Assembly (NCBI RefSeq): GCF_900182785.1
Contig: NZ_FXTS01000001.1
Coordinates: 620,001-684,000 of the forward strand
Length of the DNA stretch: 64,000 nt
Direction: 5' to 3'
Origin: Oceanospirillum linum
GTDB taxonomy: Bacteria > Pseudomonadota > Gammaproteobacteria > Pseudomonadales > Halomonadaceae
Part shown: in pieces, positions 7,318-16,160 of the stretch
Layout of the letters: each line of letters opens with the position of its first letter
How positions within the stretch are numbered: position 1 is the first letter of the stretch
Position numbers and translations under genes: made by a program
Notes under the pieces: generated by a model
Databases searched by the model: none
What the model saw: only the letters and a program-made list of their open reading frames with translations
Told to the model about the DNA's origin: nothing

Positions 7318-9795
7318 CTAATAACCGGCACGAAAACCTGGAATAAATCCGGCAGCCCGCTTATAAGGTTCACCCTGACCAATACCACCAAAGCCTTTCA
7401 GTAACAGCTCAATACGTACGCTATTATCAAAGGCCTCAGGGTCATCGTAGTCATCACCTTTATAGTATTGGTGCCGAGCCAGACGGACGGACCAACAACA
7501 ACTCTCATACTCAATCCCGGCAATACGCTCCAGGTGTCGCCCTTGCTCAATATCCCTTCGAATAACGCCAAACGCTCTCCAGTTTGTGCTCAATGGTGCA
7601 ATCAGACCAAGATCTGCTGTTTCTTCATAAGACTCCCCACTACCCTCGGCACAGCTAAAATTCAGGCTGCAATCTGTATAGCTTTTAGTATGCCGTAATA
7701 AAAAAGACACTCCGGACGGGTGATTCCCTATGATCTTACTCTCTCTTTTTTCCAGAAAAAATAATGTGTTATCAGTATTCCATTGTGTGGAAACATCTAA
7801 TGTCAGCCAGTCTAAAGGATAATAACTGACTGCAGCAACCAAAGGAGAGACCAGGCGGGTGTGCTGGTAGTCAAGCTCAGCCTGAGGGTCAGCCGAGAGC
7901 GTAACAGTACGCTCCTGAGCATAGAAAGCCTGCCCCAGAGAAAGATTTAAAACTTCACGACCAGAAACATCGTCGATGAATCGCGATGTAATACCCAGAG
8001 CGAGTTTTTGCAGATCCCCCTGCCGGTCAATTCCTGAGAAACGGGTATCACGAAATAACTGGTTACGATCAAAATCATACTCGGAGGTATCAAAAAGAGG
8101 GATATCATGCTGATCCTCAGTCGGAGCGTAAACCAGTTTTACCCTAGGTTCTAAGGTTTGAATATACCCCTTACCGAAGGCGTTCATATCACGTTCAAAA
8201 AGCAGGCCGGAATCCACGGAAAAAGTCGGGATAAATCGTTGCTGACGATCACTGATATCATCAGGCTGACCTTCCAGAGCGTATTGGCTGTACCCTCCCC
8301 GAAGATCCAGCTGGCTATATCCCCAGAGCGCGTCTGCACGATAACTAAGATAAGGCTCCAGATGCGTACGCTGAGCTGTCAGGTCACTCCCCCAGCTGAT
8401 CTCACCGGTATCCGGATTAACACTGCCGGTATAATCACTGCCATCATGAATATCCCTCTCAAACCAAACGGCCTGATTACGACTGCCATAACTTAGAGCA
8501 GCGTTTCCTGAGGCATAGTTTGCCTGCAACTCCGGTAATTTATAATACTCACGATCAGCATCAGCAAGATCCGAATCAAGCTCCTGAAACCCCTGCAATC
8601 GAGCAATATAATGCCAGTTTCCCTGCCGGTACTGAGTTTCCGCTAATTGATCCAGCGACTCGGTATTAGCGTCATCAAAGTTAGCTTCAAACGCATGAAA
8701 ATAATCATCATCAGAGGCATGGGCATAATCGATACGGTAAATCCAATTATCCGCTAGGTAGCCTTTCGCTTCGTAGGCAAATAGCTCACGCTTTTTATTC
8801 TCATAGAGAGGGTCTGAGGCAAGAAAATCATACGTGATCATGCCGAAATGGTTTTCAGGTAAAAGGTAACGCCACTCCGTCCCCAAATGAGTTCCACGCT
8901 CCTGATACCAGTGCGGCGTTAAGGTCGCATCATAGTTCGGAGCCAGATTCAGATACAGGGACTGCTTATACTCCTCAACCCCCTCACCACCAACTGAGAA
9001 AGTAGGCATCAGCAAGCCCGTATGTCGGCGGTCATCGATAGGAAATCTGAGATAAGGCCAATAGAAAACAGGAATATCAGCCAGCTCAAGACGGGCATGA
9101 CTGGCAGTACCAAACCCGGACTCATGGTCCAGCTCTATTTCAGAGCCCACCAGTTGCCAGCTGTTATCTCCGGGGGTACAGGAGGTATAGCTCCCATTAT
9201 CAATAACAACTAAACCCTCATCGGTTCGATGCATACGCTGAGCAACTCCCCGGGCATTATTCTGAAAAATCAGATACTCAGCCTTTTTAAGGTCAAAGGT
9301 TTTGGTATTGTTATTCAGTATACCTGACTGGCCATAGATCAGACCTGAAGACTGGCGAACAACAACGTGACCCGATGCTGATATCTGCGTTCGATCAGCA
9401 CTAATCGTTGCCTGCTCCGCCGTTAAAAATCCATTCGCTGTATCGGCTTTAACATCACCTTCCAATATGACTTTGCCATCGGCCTCATAGCTGGCCTTTC
9501 TGGCTGTAATCTCATGATTAGGCTGGTCAATAATATCCGGGTGGACATACAGCCCCTGGCACATCCCTTTTGTCGATTTTCTTTGCTCAGCCGTTAGCTG
9601 ATGATAGGGCACCCAGTCCAGATAATAACCTTGCTGCCCGATAGGCTCTGCCGCCCGCAACGGCGAAAGTGAGAGACCTATAGCCCATACAAACATACAA
9701 CCTTTTACCGCCATCCACACCTCAGGTGTCAGAGGCTGCCCAGATAAAAAGGCAGAGCGTACGGCAAGATCTGAAGATGAAGCTGACAATTTCAA
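7318..9795 (-). CDS. lptD: LPS-assembly protein LptD
   Basis: 825 residues. It inserts lipopolysaccharide into the outer leaflet together with LptE. An OstA-type N-terminal domain is followed by a 26-strand barrel domain. Cysteines for the inter-domain disulfides are visible: GMCQG and TSCTPG on the N-terminal side and a CC pair in YESCCWSVRL near the C-terminus. Two starts are possible: TTG at 9795 with AAGGAT upstream, or ATG at 9714 with GAGGTG upstream, which would begin a more normal signal peptide (MAVKGCMFVWAIGLSLSPL). The TTG form has a 27-residue N-terminal extension. surA, its chaperone, follows directly. Confidence 0.96.
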   Translation of the reverse strand: MKLSASSSDLAVRSAFLSGQPLTPEVWMAVKGCMFVWAIGLSLSPLRAAEPIGQQGYYLDWVPYHQLTAEQRKSTKGMCQGLYVHPDIIDQPNHEITARKASYEADGKVILEGDVKADTANGFLTAEQATISADRTQISASGHVVVRQSSGLIYGQSGILNNNTKTFDLKKAEYLIFQNNARGVAQRMHRTDEGLVVIDNGSYTSCTPGDNSWQLVGSEIELDHESGFGTASHARLELADIPVFYWPYLRFPIDDRRHTGLLMPTFSVGGEGVEEYKQSLYLNLAPNYDATLTPHWYQERGTHLGTEWRYLLPENHFGMITYDFLASDPLYENKKRELFAYEAKGYLADNWIYRIDYAHASDDDYFHAFEANFDDANTESLDQLAETQYRQGNWHYIARLQGFQELDSDLADADREYYKLPELQANYASGNAALSYGSRNQAVWFERDIHDGSDYTGSVNPDTGEISWGSDLTAQRTHLEPYLSYRADALWGYSQLDLRGGYSQYALEGQPDDISDRQQRFIPTFSVDSGLLFERDMNAFGKGYIQTLEPRVKLVYAPTEDQHDIPLFDTSEYDFDRNQLFRDTRFSGIDRQGDLQKLALGITSRFIDDVSGREVLNLSLGQAFYAQERTVTLSADPQAELDYQHTRLVSPLVAAVSYYPLDWLTLDVSTQWNTDNTLFFLEKRESKIIGNHPSGVSFLLRHTKSYTDCSLNFSCAEGSGESYEETADLGLIAPLSTNWRAFGVIRRDIEQGRHLERIAGIEYESCCWSVRLARHQYYKGDDYDDPEAFDNSVRIELLLKGFGGIGQGEPYKRAAGFIPGFRAGY

Positions 9796-10118
9796 ACAAG
9801 ATCCTTACTGTAGAGTTGTTTTCCCGCATGGGCCTTAAAGTTGTTTTCCCGCATGGGCCGTTGGATGAAGCTAAAGGCGAAGTATTATAGCGACTTTAAA
9901 TAGTCACGGCTTGCGGAGTTTACTTCATTGCCATCGGTAGCCCAACGGGCTCAGCTAAAAGCTTTTCTTTGCCGACGCCGCCCTTTAAATTTTCTGCCCG
10001 GGGCGATTCAGGGAAAATAATCAGAATGCCAAGTGTTTACTATTGCGTAATAGCCAACTCAATTCTATGGGCAGCGGCAGGTGCATTTGACATAATACGA
10101 TGTCAATAAGGAGACCCC
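9796..10118. other. Intergenic region between divergent lptD and amgK
   Basis: It holds promoters for both directions, not defined with certainty; TGGGCA (10068) and CATAAT (10091) are 17 bases apart and could serve amgK. A 21-base direct repeat sits next to lptD (listed separately). No coding potential is seen. Confidence 0.5.
9814..9859. repeat. 21-base direct repeat, period 25
   Basis: The block AGTTGTTTTCCCGCATGGGC(C) occurs at 9814-9834 and, identically, at 9839-9859, separated by four bases. It lies 20 bases upstream of the lptD TTG start, in the 5' untranslated region or promoter. The function is unknown; it could be a recent slippage duplication or a paired binding site. Confidence 0.8.
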
Positions 10119-11177
10119 ATGAACGCACGCTATACTCAGCTTTGCCAATGGCTGACTCAAGTATCGAATATCAATCAACCAGAGCTTGAGAAAGTTGCCG
10201 GTGATGCCAGCTTCCGTAGCTACTACCGACTGTCTGAAAAAAACGGGCTCCACTCCGGCAAAGACACCTCTTATATCGTAATGGACGCACCGCCACCAGA
10301 AGAGGATTGCGCTCCGTTTGTCCGTATTGCGCAACATTGGTTCCAACAAAACGTCCGTGTCCCTGAAATTATTGCTCAGGATATTGAACAAGGCTTTCTG
10401 CTTCTGGAAGATTTTGGCGATAACCAGTTACTCAGCAACCTGACATCGGATACCCAGGCTGCAGGCAGTCTGTACCAGGACGCCTTTGAGGCTTTAATCG
10501 CGATTCAGAAAACAACCACACCAGTACTCCCTGATTACAACTATGAGCTGCTGATGCAGGAGATGGAACTGTTTAAAGAGTGGTTCTGCAAACAATGGTT
10601 ATCGTTAGAACTCGATGAAGAAGAGATCAGTTTACTGGATCAGACCTTCGGGCACCTCTGTCATAGCGCACTGCAACAACCCCAGGTTCCCGTTCATCGG
10701 GATTACCACGCCCGAAACCTGATGCTTACGCCGGAACGCCATATCGGTATTATCGATTTTCAGGATGCCGTTCAGGGCCCAATCACCTATGACCTGGTCT
10801 CTCTGTTAAAAGACTGTTATCTGCACTGGCCAGCCAGCGCCGTCAACCAATGGCGAAACCTTTATCTGCAACAGGTTAAATCCGAAGGTTTACTATCCCG
10901 GGATTATCCTGAGGAACAATTCCGGCAAGAGTTCGACCTCATGGGCGCTCAACGCCATATCAAAGTACTGGGTATATTTTCCCGCCTCTGGTTACGGGAT
11001 GGAAAAGCAGGTTATCTGAACGATATACCACGCACTCTTCAGCACCTGTTAGAGGCAACCGGTGAGCACCAGAGCCTGAGTCAATTCAACCAATGGCTGC
11101 TTGATCGCATTGTGCCAGCGCTCAATGAGAAACAACACAGATCACACAAAACATGGCTACCCGAGGAAAACACCTAG
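10119..11177 (+). CDS. amgK: N-acetylmuramate/N-acetylglucosamine 1-kinase AmgK
   Basis: 352 residues with an aminoglycoside-phosphotransferase fold: GDASFRSYYR at the N-terminus, hinge LLLEDFGDNQLL, catalytic VHRDYHARNLML and metal-binding GIIDFQDAVQGP. In Pseudomonas AmgK phosphorylates recycled MurNAc at C1, bypassing de novo UDP-MurNAc synthesis. AAGGAG precedes the ATG. murU follows after one base, and lptD is divergent, the same layout as in Pseudomonas. Confidence 0.93.
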   Translation: MNARYTQLCQWLTQVSNINQPELEKVAGDASFRSYYRLSEKNGLHSGKDTSYIVMDAPPPEEDCAPFVRIAQHWFQQNVRVPEIIAQDIEQGFLLLEDFGDNQLLSNLTSDTQAAGSLYQDAFEALIAIQKTTTPVLPDYNYELLMQEMELFKEWFCKQWLSLELDEEEISLLDQTFGHLCHSALQQPQVPVHRDYHARNLMLTPERHIGIIDFQDAVQGPITYDLVSLLKDCYLHWPASAVNQWRNLYLQQVKSEGLLSRDYPEEQFRQEFDLMGAQRHIKVLGIFSRLWLRDGKAGYLNDIPRTLQHLLEATGEHQSLSQFNQWLLDRIVPALNEKQHRSHKTWLPEENT

Positions 11178-11178
11178 C

Positions 11179-11892
11179 ATGCAAGCGATGATTCTGGCCG
11201 CAGGGCTGGGCAGCCGTATGCGCCCGCTCACCGATCACACACCTAAACCTTTGCTCCCTGTGGCCGGGAAGCCTTTACTGGAGTATCAGATTGAGCGCCT
11301 GGTTAATGCCGGCGTTGACTCTATTCTGATTAACGTCAGCTACCTCGCCAACCAGATAGATGACTTTATCCATTCCCGGGACTGGCCTATTCCCATTAGC
11401 CTCTCCCATGAAGAGCATCCACTGGAAACCGCAGGAGGCATTCAGAAAGCACTTGAGCAGGGAAATCTTGACCCGGGCAAACCGATCCTCCTGATCAATG
11501 GTGATATCTGGTGTGATTACAATTTCAGTAACCTTTCTGAACTCCCTCCCCATTCCTCAGGCCACCTGATTCTGACCCACAACCCGCAGCATAACCCTGA
11601 CGGTGACTTTTTACTGGCAGGCGATGGCACCGTACATCCAAAACGAGCCCAGATCCCATCTCAAGTCGACTCAATGATCCCATTAACATTTAGTGGTATT
11701 AGCTTGCTGGCTCCAGAGCTTATCCCTTCCAGCCAACAGCAACCACCGCCATTGGCTCTGGGGCCAATATTAAGATCTGCGGCAGAGTTGGGACTGATTA
11801 CCGGGGAGCACTTCGAAGGTTACTGGCTGGATGTCGGCACACCCGAGAGGCTGCAGGAGCTGGAAGAAAAAATCCTTAAGGGCAGGGAGTAA
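11179..11892 (+). CDS. murU: N-acetylmuramate 1-phosphate uridylyltransferase MurU
   Basis: 237 residues from ATG 11179, one base after the amgK stop. Nucleotidyltransferase signature AAGLGSRMRPLT followed by KPLLPVAGKPLL, and the metal site NGDIWCDY. It converts MurNAc-1-phosphate and UTP to UDP-MurNAc, the second step of the cell-wall recycling bypass that lowers sensitivity to fosfomycin in organisms that have it. An upstream in-frame start at 11101 lies within amgK and is not needed. Confidence 0.94.
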   Translation: MQAMILAAGLGSRMRPLTDHTPKPLLPVAGKPLLEYQIERLVNAGVDSILINVSYLANQIDDFIHSRDWPIPISLSHEEHPLETAGGIQKALEQGNLDPGKPILLINGDIWCDYNFSNLSELPPHSSGHLILTHNPQHNPDGDFLLAGDGTVHPKRAQIPSQVDSMIPLTFSGISLLAPELIPSSQQQPPPLALGPILRSAAELGLITGEHFEGYWLDVGTPERLQELEEKILKGRE

Positions 11893-11897
11893 ACAAT

Positions 11898-12821
11898 ATG
11901 AAATACCGGTTTCCATTCTCATTAAAAATCACCGGTCTTCTGACTGGAATGCTGACCTGGGGATGGAAAGGAATGATCATAGGTTTTCTGCTTGGCTATC
12001 TGCTGGATAGAAAGCTGACAAAGTATTTCAGTAAAAACACGCAGCCCCCTTATGGCAAACGCTATCGTAGCAAAGATGAACAGCTCTTTTTTCAGATCAC
12101 CTTCCAGATGCTGGGTTACCTGGCTAAAGCTAATGGCAAGGTTTCACAGCAGGAGATCAGCATCACAGAACATATCATGTCATCAATGGCACTATCAGGG
12201 GATGAACGTCTGGCAGCCATTACTGCGTTCAACATAGGCAAAAACCAGCAGAGCCCCCCTAACCACCTTCTTAAACTATTCAGAAAACGCTTTAAGCACC
12301 GCACGGGCAAAAAAGCGGAATGGTTGCACTACCAGTTTCAGCTACTTTATGCCGAAGGCAGAGCCGAGGTGCGATTAGTGGAAACCCTGGGAATGAGTGC
12401 TTTTTACGCAGGAATATCACCGGAACAGTTTCAAACACTACGGCAGCAATACCGAATGGCCTGGCAGGAAAGCCAGCGTCGCCCCTATAACACTTCATTT
12501 ACCGGCAGCAACACATATCAAGCCGGTGCTGATAAAAGCCGTGAACACAGAGAGCACAAATACCAATACAGGCATCAGGCTTTCAACAACGACGTGTCCC
12601 CCGGCGCAGAGCTTGCGGCAGCTTATCATTTGCTTGGGATATCACCTGACGCCGACTCTGCCAGCCTGAAGAAAGCCTTTCGCCAGAAAATATCCAAAGT
12701 ACATCCGGATAAGCTGGCTGGCAGAAATGCCAGCCCAGAGGAGCAAACCCAGGCCAAAGAGCTATCTCAGCAGCTCCAGTCCGCTTATCAGCGGATTAAA
12801 GAAAGTCGCAAGGCTTTGTGA
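11898..12821 (+). CDS. djlA: Membrane-anchored co-chaperone DjlA
   Basis: 307 residues. One N-terminal membrane segment (LTWGWKGMIIGFLLGYLL) with glycine-rich dimerisation character, a cytoplasmic TerB-like helical domain (about 55-185), a variable linker and a C-terminal J domain (AAYHLLGISPDADSASLKKA, with the HPD motif in SKVHPDKLAG). It is a DnaJ-like partner of DnaK at the inner membrane. The ATG follows AGGGAG, which overlaps the end of murU, so it is co-transcribed. It is somewhat longer than E. coli DjlA (271) owing to the linker. Confidence 0.92.
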   Translation: MKYRFPFSLKITGLLTGMLTWGWKGMIIGFLLGYLLDRKLTKYFSKNTQPPYGKRYRSKDEQLFFQITFQMLGYLAKANGKVSQQEISITEHIMSSMALSGDERLAAITAFNIGKNQQSPPNHLLKLFRKRFKHRTGKKAEWLHYQFQLLYAEGRAEVRLVETLGMSAFYAGISPEQFQTLRQQYRMAWQESQRRPYNTSFTGSNTYQAGADKSREHREHKYQYRHQAFNNDVSPGAELAAAYHLLGISPDADSASLKKAFRQKISKVHPDKLAGRNASPEEQTQAKELSQQLQSAYQRIKESRKAL

Positions 12822-12869
12822 CAGTCCACCTTTTGACAGCCCGTTTCAAACCGTTCACTTTTACGATGA

Positions 12870-14129
12870 TCAATAGCGCGAGCGCTCCATACGCTCCTCA
12901 TACAAGGAGCGAATTGGCCCTTTAATATAGGAATCTTCAGGCTCTCGCTCATCTCCTTCAAACTGATACAGATAATCCAACCATCCCCTCAGGGACTGAA
13001 CAACCCGACGGTCTTTCGCTTGAGTTTGACCAGACTGTAAGCCTAAACCGCCCAAGCGGGTCTGACGATAGTAGGGGTTCCCCGACCGGCGGGCAAAATT
13101 CGCCCTCTCTTCCGCAAAGAGCTTATCGAAACGATTATCATCATAGTAGAGATCCAGTATCGGCCGTTGTTGCGCCAAAAGGAGTGAGGGCAGATCCACC
13201 TCAATATTATGCTGAGGCATATGGGGCTGAATCATAACGACCGCCTGCTCTGGTGGTGCAGGATTATCTTTCAGATAATCCATAATCCAGACGGCGCCTA
13301 CACCATGCCCCACATAAACAATCTGCTCATAGCCCTGGCCTTGCAGATGAGCTACTGCGGCTCGAATTCGTGCATCAATACGATCAGCAAGAGGGCCTTT
13401 ATCTTCAACCGGTACAAAAGTCGGCTTAGGTGGTGGCCAGTCAGCTTTCGTACCTCCCTCACCTTCTTCTGAATCACCTAACTCATCACCTTCCTCATCA
13501 GGCGCAGTTTCCGGCTCAGCAGTATCTTCCACGCCCTCTTCATTAAAGTCGTCGTCACCCTCTGAAGCATCACTCTCTTCTTCGTCTTCCTCACCTTCAG
13601 GGAGCCCCATAAAAACCTGGGTAGCCGGTAGCGTTCGCTCCGGAATCTCCGCCGGGCCAGGGCTTGGAATCGCAACCGAAAGCGTTGCCCAACCAAAGTC
13701 TGGCATCTGAGTCCGGACAGGGTTAACCACCATAGGCCAGTCAGGATGTCCGTCCTCTATATGAAGAATGACCAGGGCACCATGAGCTTTTGGCGTATTC
13801 TCAGGGTGGTAGAGTGCTAAAAACTCTTCCTGGTTTGCCGTCAGCTTCAGCACCTCTCTTGGGTCGGCCTGCTGTGCCAATACCTCAAAACGGGTTTTCT
13901 CAGCATCGGGAACCACATAAGGCTTCGGTGGTTCCTTCGGTTTTGCCGGCTCCTCCTGAGCATCTTCACCATCAAAAGGCTCCTCTTCTGCCGCATAAGC
14001 AAAAGGGTTCAGAGCAAGAGATGCCAACCCCAGCATCAACAGACTGTAACGCAGAGCTTTAACAGGCTTTATCAGCCTGACTCCTGCCAGCTTTTCAGAG
14101 ACGCCACCTATCCATCCCGATTGAACCAT
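12870..14129 (-). CDS. DUF3530-type secreted alpha/beta-hydrolase-like protein with acidic insert
   Basis: 419 residues from ATG 14129, with AGGAAAAAGG upstream. An N-terminal signal or membrane segment (LLMLGLASLALNPFAYA) is followed by a region resembling DUF3530, an alpha/beta hydrolase-like family found beside rpe/gph in pseudomonads. The nucleophile-elbow-like stretch is IVYVGHGVGAVWIMDYL, with His rather than Ser between the glycines' usual GxSxG, so catalysis is doubtful. Residues 178-226 are an acidic low-complexity insert with 27 Asp/Glu. The function is unknown. It is divergent from rpe. Confidence 0.7.
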   Translation of the reverse strand: MVQSGWIGGVSEKLAGVRLIKPVKALRYSLLMLGLASLALNPFAYAAEEEPFDGEDAQEEPAKPKEPPKPYVVPDAEKTRFEVLAQQADPREVLKLTANQEEFLALYHPENTPKAHGALVILHIEDGHPDWPMVVNPVRTQMPDFGWATLSVAIPSPGPAEIPERTLPATQVFMGLPEGEEDEEESDASEGDDDFNEEGVEDTAEPETAPDEEGDELGDSEEGEGGTKADWPPPKPTFVPVEDKGPLADRIDARIRAAVAHLQGQGYEQIVYVGHGVGAVWIMDYLKDNPAPPEQAVVMIQPHMPQHNIEVDLPSLLLAQQRPILDLYYDDNRFDKLFAEERANFARRSGNPYYRQTRLGGLGLQSGQTQAKDRRVVQSLRGWLDYLYQFEGDEREPEDSYIKGPIRSLYEERMERSRY

Positions 14130-14441
14130 GCCTTTTTCCTGTTCCGCTATAATTCTCTAACGATAACGCTGGCAATATCAGACACAGTCTGTGTAAAAAA
14201 ACAGAGTCGTCAGCCAACGATGATAACTGCAGTATAAATAACATCCTGACGATTAAGAACCCGCATCACCAGCAAGGCAACAAAAAGACACGACATACAA
14301 CATTGGATAAATGTTAATGGTACAGCACGCAATACAACAAGATTGGCAGATAGCACTGACGATCACCTTTCGTTAAAATGGCGCCACCTGAACCTCAGCC
14401 CTACGGCTGGCCCGAATATTTAAGACCGATGAGAGTAACTG
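14130..14441. other. Intergenic region between the DUF3530 gene and rpe
   Basis: 312 bases between divergent genes. No coding potential or clear structured RNA is seen. GTTAAAAT near 14375 may be a -10 region for rpe, but no convincing -35 is placed. Confidence 0.4.
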
Positions 14442-15116
14442 ATGTCTGATTTCAAAATCGCACCCTCCATTTTATCCGCTGACTTTGCCCGCCTGGGTGA
14501 AGAAGTCGATAACGTTCTGGCCAGCGGTGCCGACGTGGTTCACTTTGATGTGATGGATAACCACTACGTTCCAAATCTGACGATCGGCCCTATGGTCTGT
14601 AAAGCTCTGCGCAACCACGGCGTTACCGCTCCCATCGATGTACATCTGATGGTCTCTCCGGTTGATCGCATGATCAGTGACTTTATTGATGCCGGCGCCA
14701 GCTGGATCACCTTCCACCCGGAAGCATCCGATCATATTGACCGCTCTCTCTCAATGATCCGCGATGGCGGCTGCAAATCCGGTCTTGTTTTTAACCCAGC
14801 GACACCATTGCACTATCTGGATTACGTACTGGACAAAGTCGATATGATTCTCTTGATGTCGGTAAACCCGGGTTTTGGCGGTCAGAAGTTTATCCCCGGC
14901 ACACTGGATAAGCTGCGTCAGGCACGAAAAATCATCGACGAGAGCGGCTACGATATTCGCCTTGAGATCGATGGCGGCGTGGGCATTCAGAATATCCGTG
15001 AAATCGCTGAAGCGGGTGCTGACACCTTTGTTGCCGGTTCTGCCATTTTCAACACCGATGATTACAAAGCCACCATCGACGCCATGCGGGCTGAGCTGGC
15101 CAAAGTAGAACGCTAA
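14442..15116 (+). CDS. rpe: Ribulose-phosphate 3-epimerase
   Basis: 224 residues, TIM barrel. It interconverts ribulose 5-phosphate and xylulose 5-phosphate in the pentose phosphate pathway. Motifs: APSILSADFARLGEE, HFDVMDNHYVPNLTIGP, VDVHLMV-type strand, VNPGFGGQKFIP and EIDGGV. It has its own terminator before gph. Confidence 0.97.
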   Translation: MSDFKIAPSILSADFARLGEEVDNVLASGADVVHFDVMDNHYVPNLTIGPMVCKALRNHGVTAPIDVHLMVSPVDRMISDFIDAGASWITFHPEASDHIDRSLSMIRDGGCKSGLVFNPATPLHYLDYVLDKVDMILLMSVNPGFGGQKFIPGTLDKLRQARKIIDESGYDIRLEIDGGVGIQNIREIAEAGADTFVAGSAIFNTDDYKATIDAMRAELAKVER

Positions 15117-15129
15117 TTTCCGGCAGATT

Positions 15130-15156
15130 AAAAAGCATTCCGTTGAGTGCTTTTTT
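15130..15156 (+). terminator. rho-independent terminator after rpe
   Basis: AAAAAGCATTC, loop CGTT, GAGTGCTTTTT: an 11-base-pair stem including one G-U pair, ending in a T run. It lies 14 bases after the rpe stop and before gph. Confidence 0.8.
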
Positions 15157-15195
15157 ACATTTGCACCATCAGGCGAATCAACCCCAGGTAACCCT

Positions 15196-15870
15196 ATGCA
15201 CTCTCTACTTTCTGATATTCAGCTACTGGCCTTTGATCTTGATGGTACTTTGATTGATTCCGTACCGGATTTAACCGATGCGATTGATCAAATGCTTATC
15301 GGACTGGATCGCCCCAAGGCAGGTCAGGATAAGGTGCGCAGTTGGGTCGGCCAGGGTGCAGTGGTTCTGGTCAAGCGGGCACTGGCAGACGGCTTGGAGA
15401 TCGACCGGATCGACGAAACCTCAGAGCTGTTTATGCAGGCCCATGGCGCATTCATGACCGCTTACGGTGCCAACAAGGGTGCAAAAACCCGCTGCTATGA
15501 CGGTATTTTCACGCTACTGGATCATGCCAAAGCCCGGAATATCCCCATGGCACTGATCACGAACAAGCCCTATCGCTTTGTCCCTGAGATCCTTGAGCAA
15601 CTTAATCTGGATCGCTATTTCAGTCTGGTTTTAGGCGGTGATTCTCTTGAAGAGAAAAAACCATCGCCTCTGCCTCTGCTGTTCGCCGCTGAGCAGCTGA
15701 AGGCCGACCCCGCCCAAAGCCTTATGATCGGCGACTCAATTACCGATATCTCTGCCGGACAAAAGGCAGGCTTTAAAACCGTTGCGGTCCGATACGGTTA
15801 TGACCATGGATTACCAGTAGACCAATGTGGGGCTGATCTTGTGGTTGATTCATTAGCTGAGCTGGTATAA
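15196..15870 (+). CDS. gph: Phosphoglycolate phosphatase
   Basis: 224 residues, HAD superfamily. Motif I is AFDLDGTLIDSVPDL; motif II is ALITNKP; Lys in EEKKPSPLPL; and the acidic motif IV is MIGDSITDISAGQ. It hydrolyses 2-phosphoglycolate formed during DNA 3'-end repair. The rpe-gph-trpE order is typical of Pseudomonas and relatives. Confidence 0.95.
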   Translation: MHSLLSDIQLLAFDLDGTLIDSVPDLTDAIDQMLIGLDRPKAGQDKVRSWVGQGAVVLVKRALADGLEIDRIDETSELFMQAHGAFMTAYGANKGAKTRCYDGIFTLLDHAKARNIPMALITNKPYRFVPEILEQLNLDRYFSLVLGGDSLEEKKPSPLPLLFAAEQLKADPAQSLMIGDSITDISAGQKAGFKTVAVRYGYDHGLPVDQCGADLVVDSLAELV

Positions 15871-15901
15871 CTTAGGCGCTTTAATAGCAAGAATATATAG
15901 C

Positions 15902-15931
15902 TTATCAAGCTGTTAGCGCGTCTGGTTATAT
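15902..15931 (+). promoter_or_regulatory. Possible sigma-70 promoter for trpE
   Basis: TTATCA at 15902-15907 and TTATAT at 15926-15931 with an 18-base spacer. It lies upstream of the candidate trp leader peptide. The match is moderate, and no TrpR-like operator was recognised. Confidence 0.35.
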
Positions 15932-16007
15932 AAGCGCGGCAGACTCTCAACATTAACATCCTCTATAAAACGGGCCTGATATGTTTCCTGACAAATCACT
16001 GGGATTG

Positions 16008-16037
16008 ATGCGCGAGGTAAAACGCTGGCGATGGTGA
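16008..16037 (+). CDS. Candidate trp leader peptide (MREVKRWRW)
   Basis: A nine-codon reading frame, ATG to TGA, with two Trp codons at positions 7 and 9, just before the stop. TGGGA precedes the ATG. It ends four bases ahead of overlapping hairpins and a T run, the arrangement expected for ribosome-mediated attenuation of trpE. Attenuation of trpE is known in Pseudomonas putida. The call is an inference from layout. Confidence 0.55.
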   Translation: MREVKRWRW

Positions 16038-16072
16038 AGCTCACACGGCGTGTGTTAGTGCCACTCTTTTTT
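16034..16072 (+). promoter_or_regulatory. Candidate trpE transcription attenuator
   Basis: Three mutually exclusive hairpins. 1:2 is GTGA (16034-16037) with TCAC (16041-16044). 2:3 is CACAC (16042-16046) with GTGTG (16050-16054). 3:4 is GGCGT (16047-16051) with GTGCC (16058-16062), followed by a six-T run at 16067-16072. A ribosome stalled at the Trp codons would cover segment 1 and favour 2:3 (read-through); one reaching the stop would favour 3:4 (termination). The stems are short. Confidence 0.5.
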
Positions 16073-16160
16073 GCAGAGTTCAGGCCTGCCATACCGCTGC
16101 TTTCACAGATATTCGTTTGCGCTTTATTTCCCATTTATACCGTGACAGGAAGAAAAAATC

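Noticed and set aside
15913..16134. A 73-codon minus-strand frame between gph and trpE
   Set aside because: No ribosome site before its ATG, no recognised domain, and it lies antisense to the likely trp leader and attenuator, which explain the region better.
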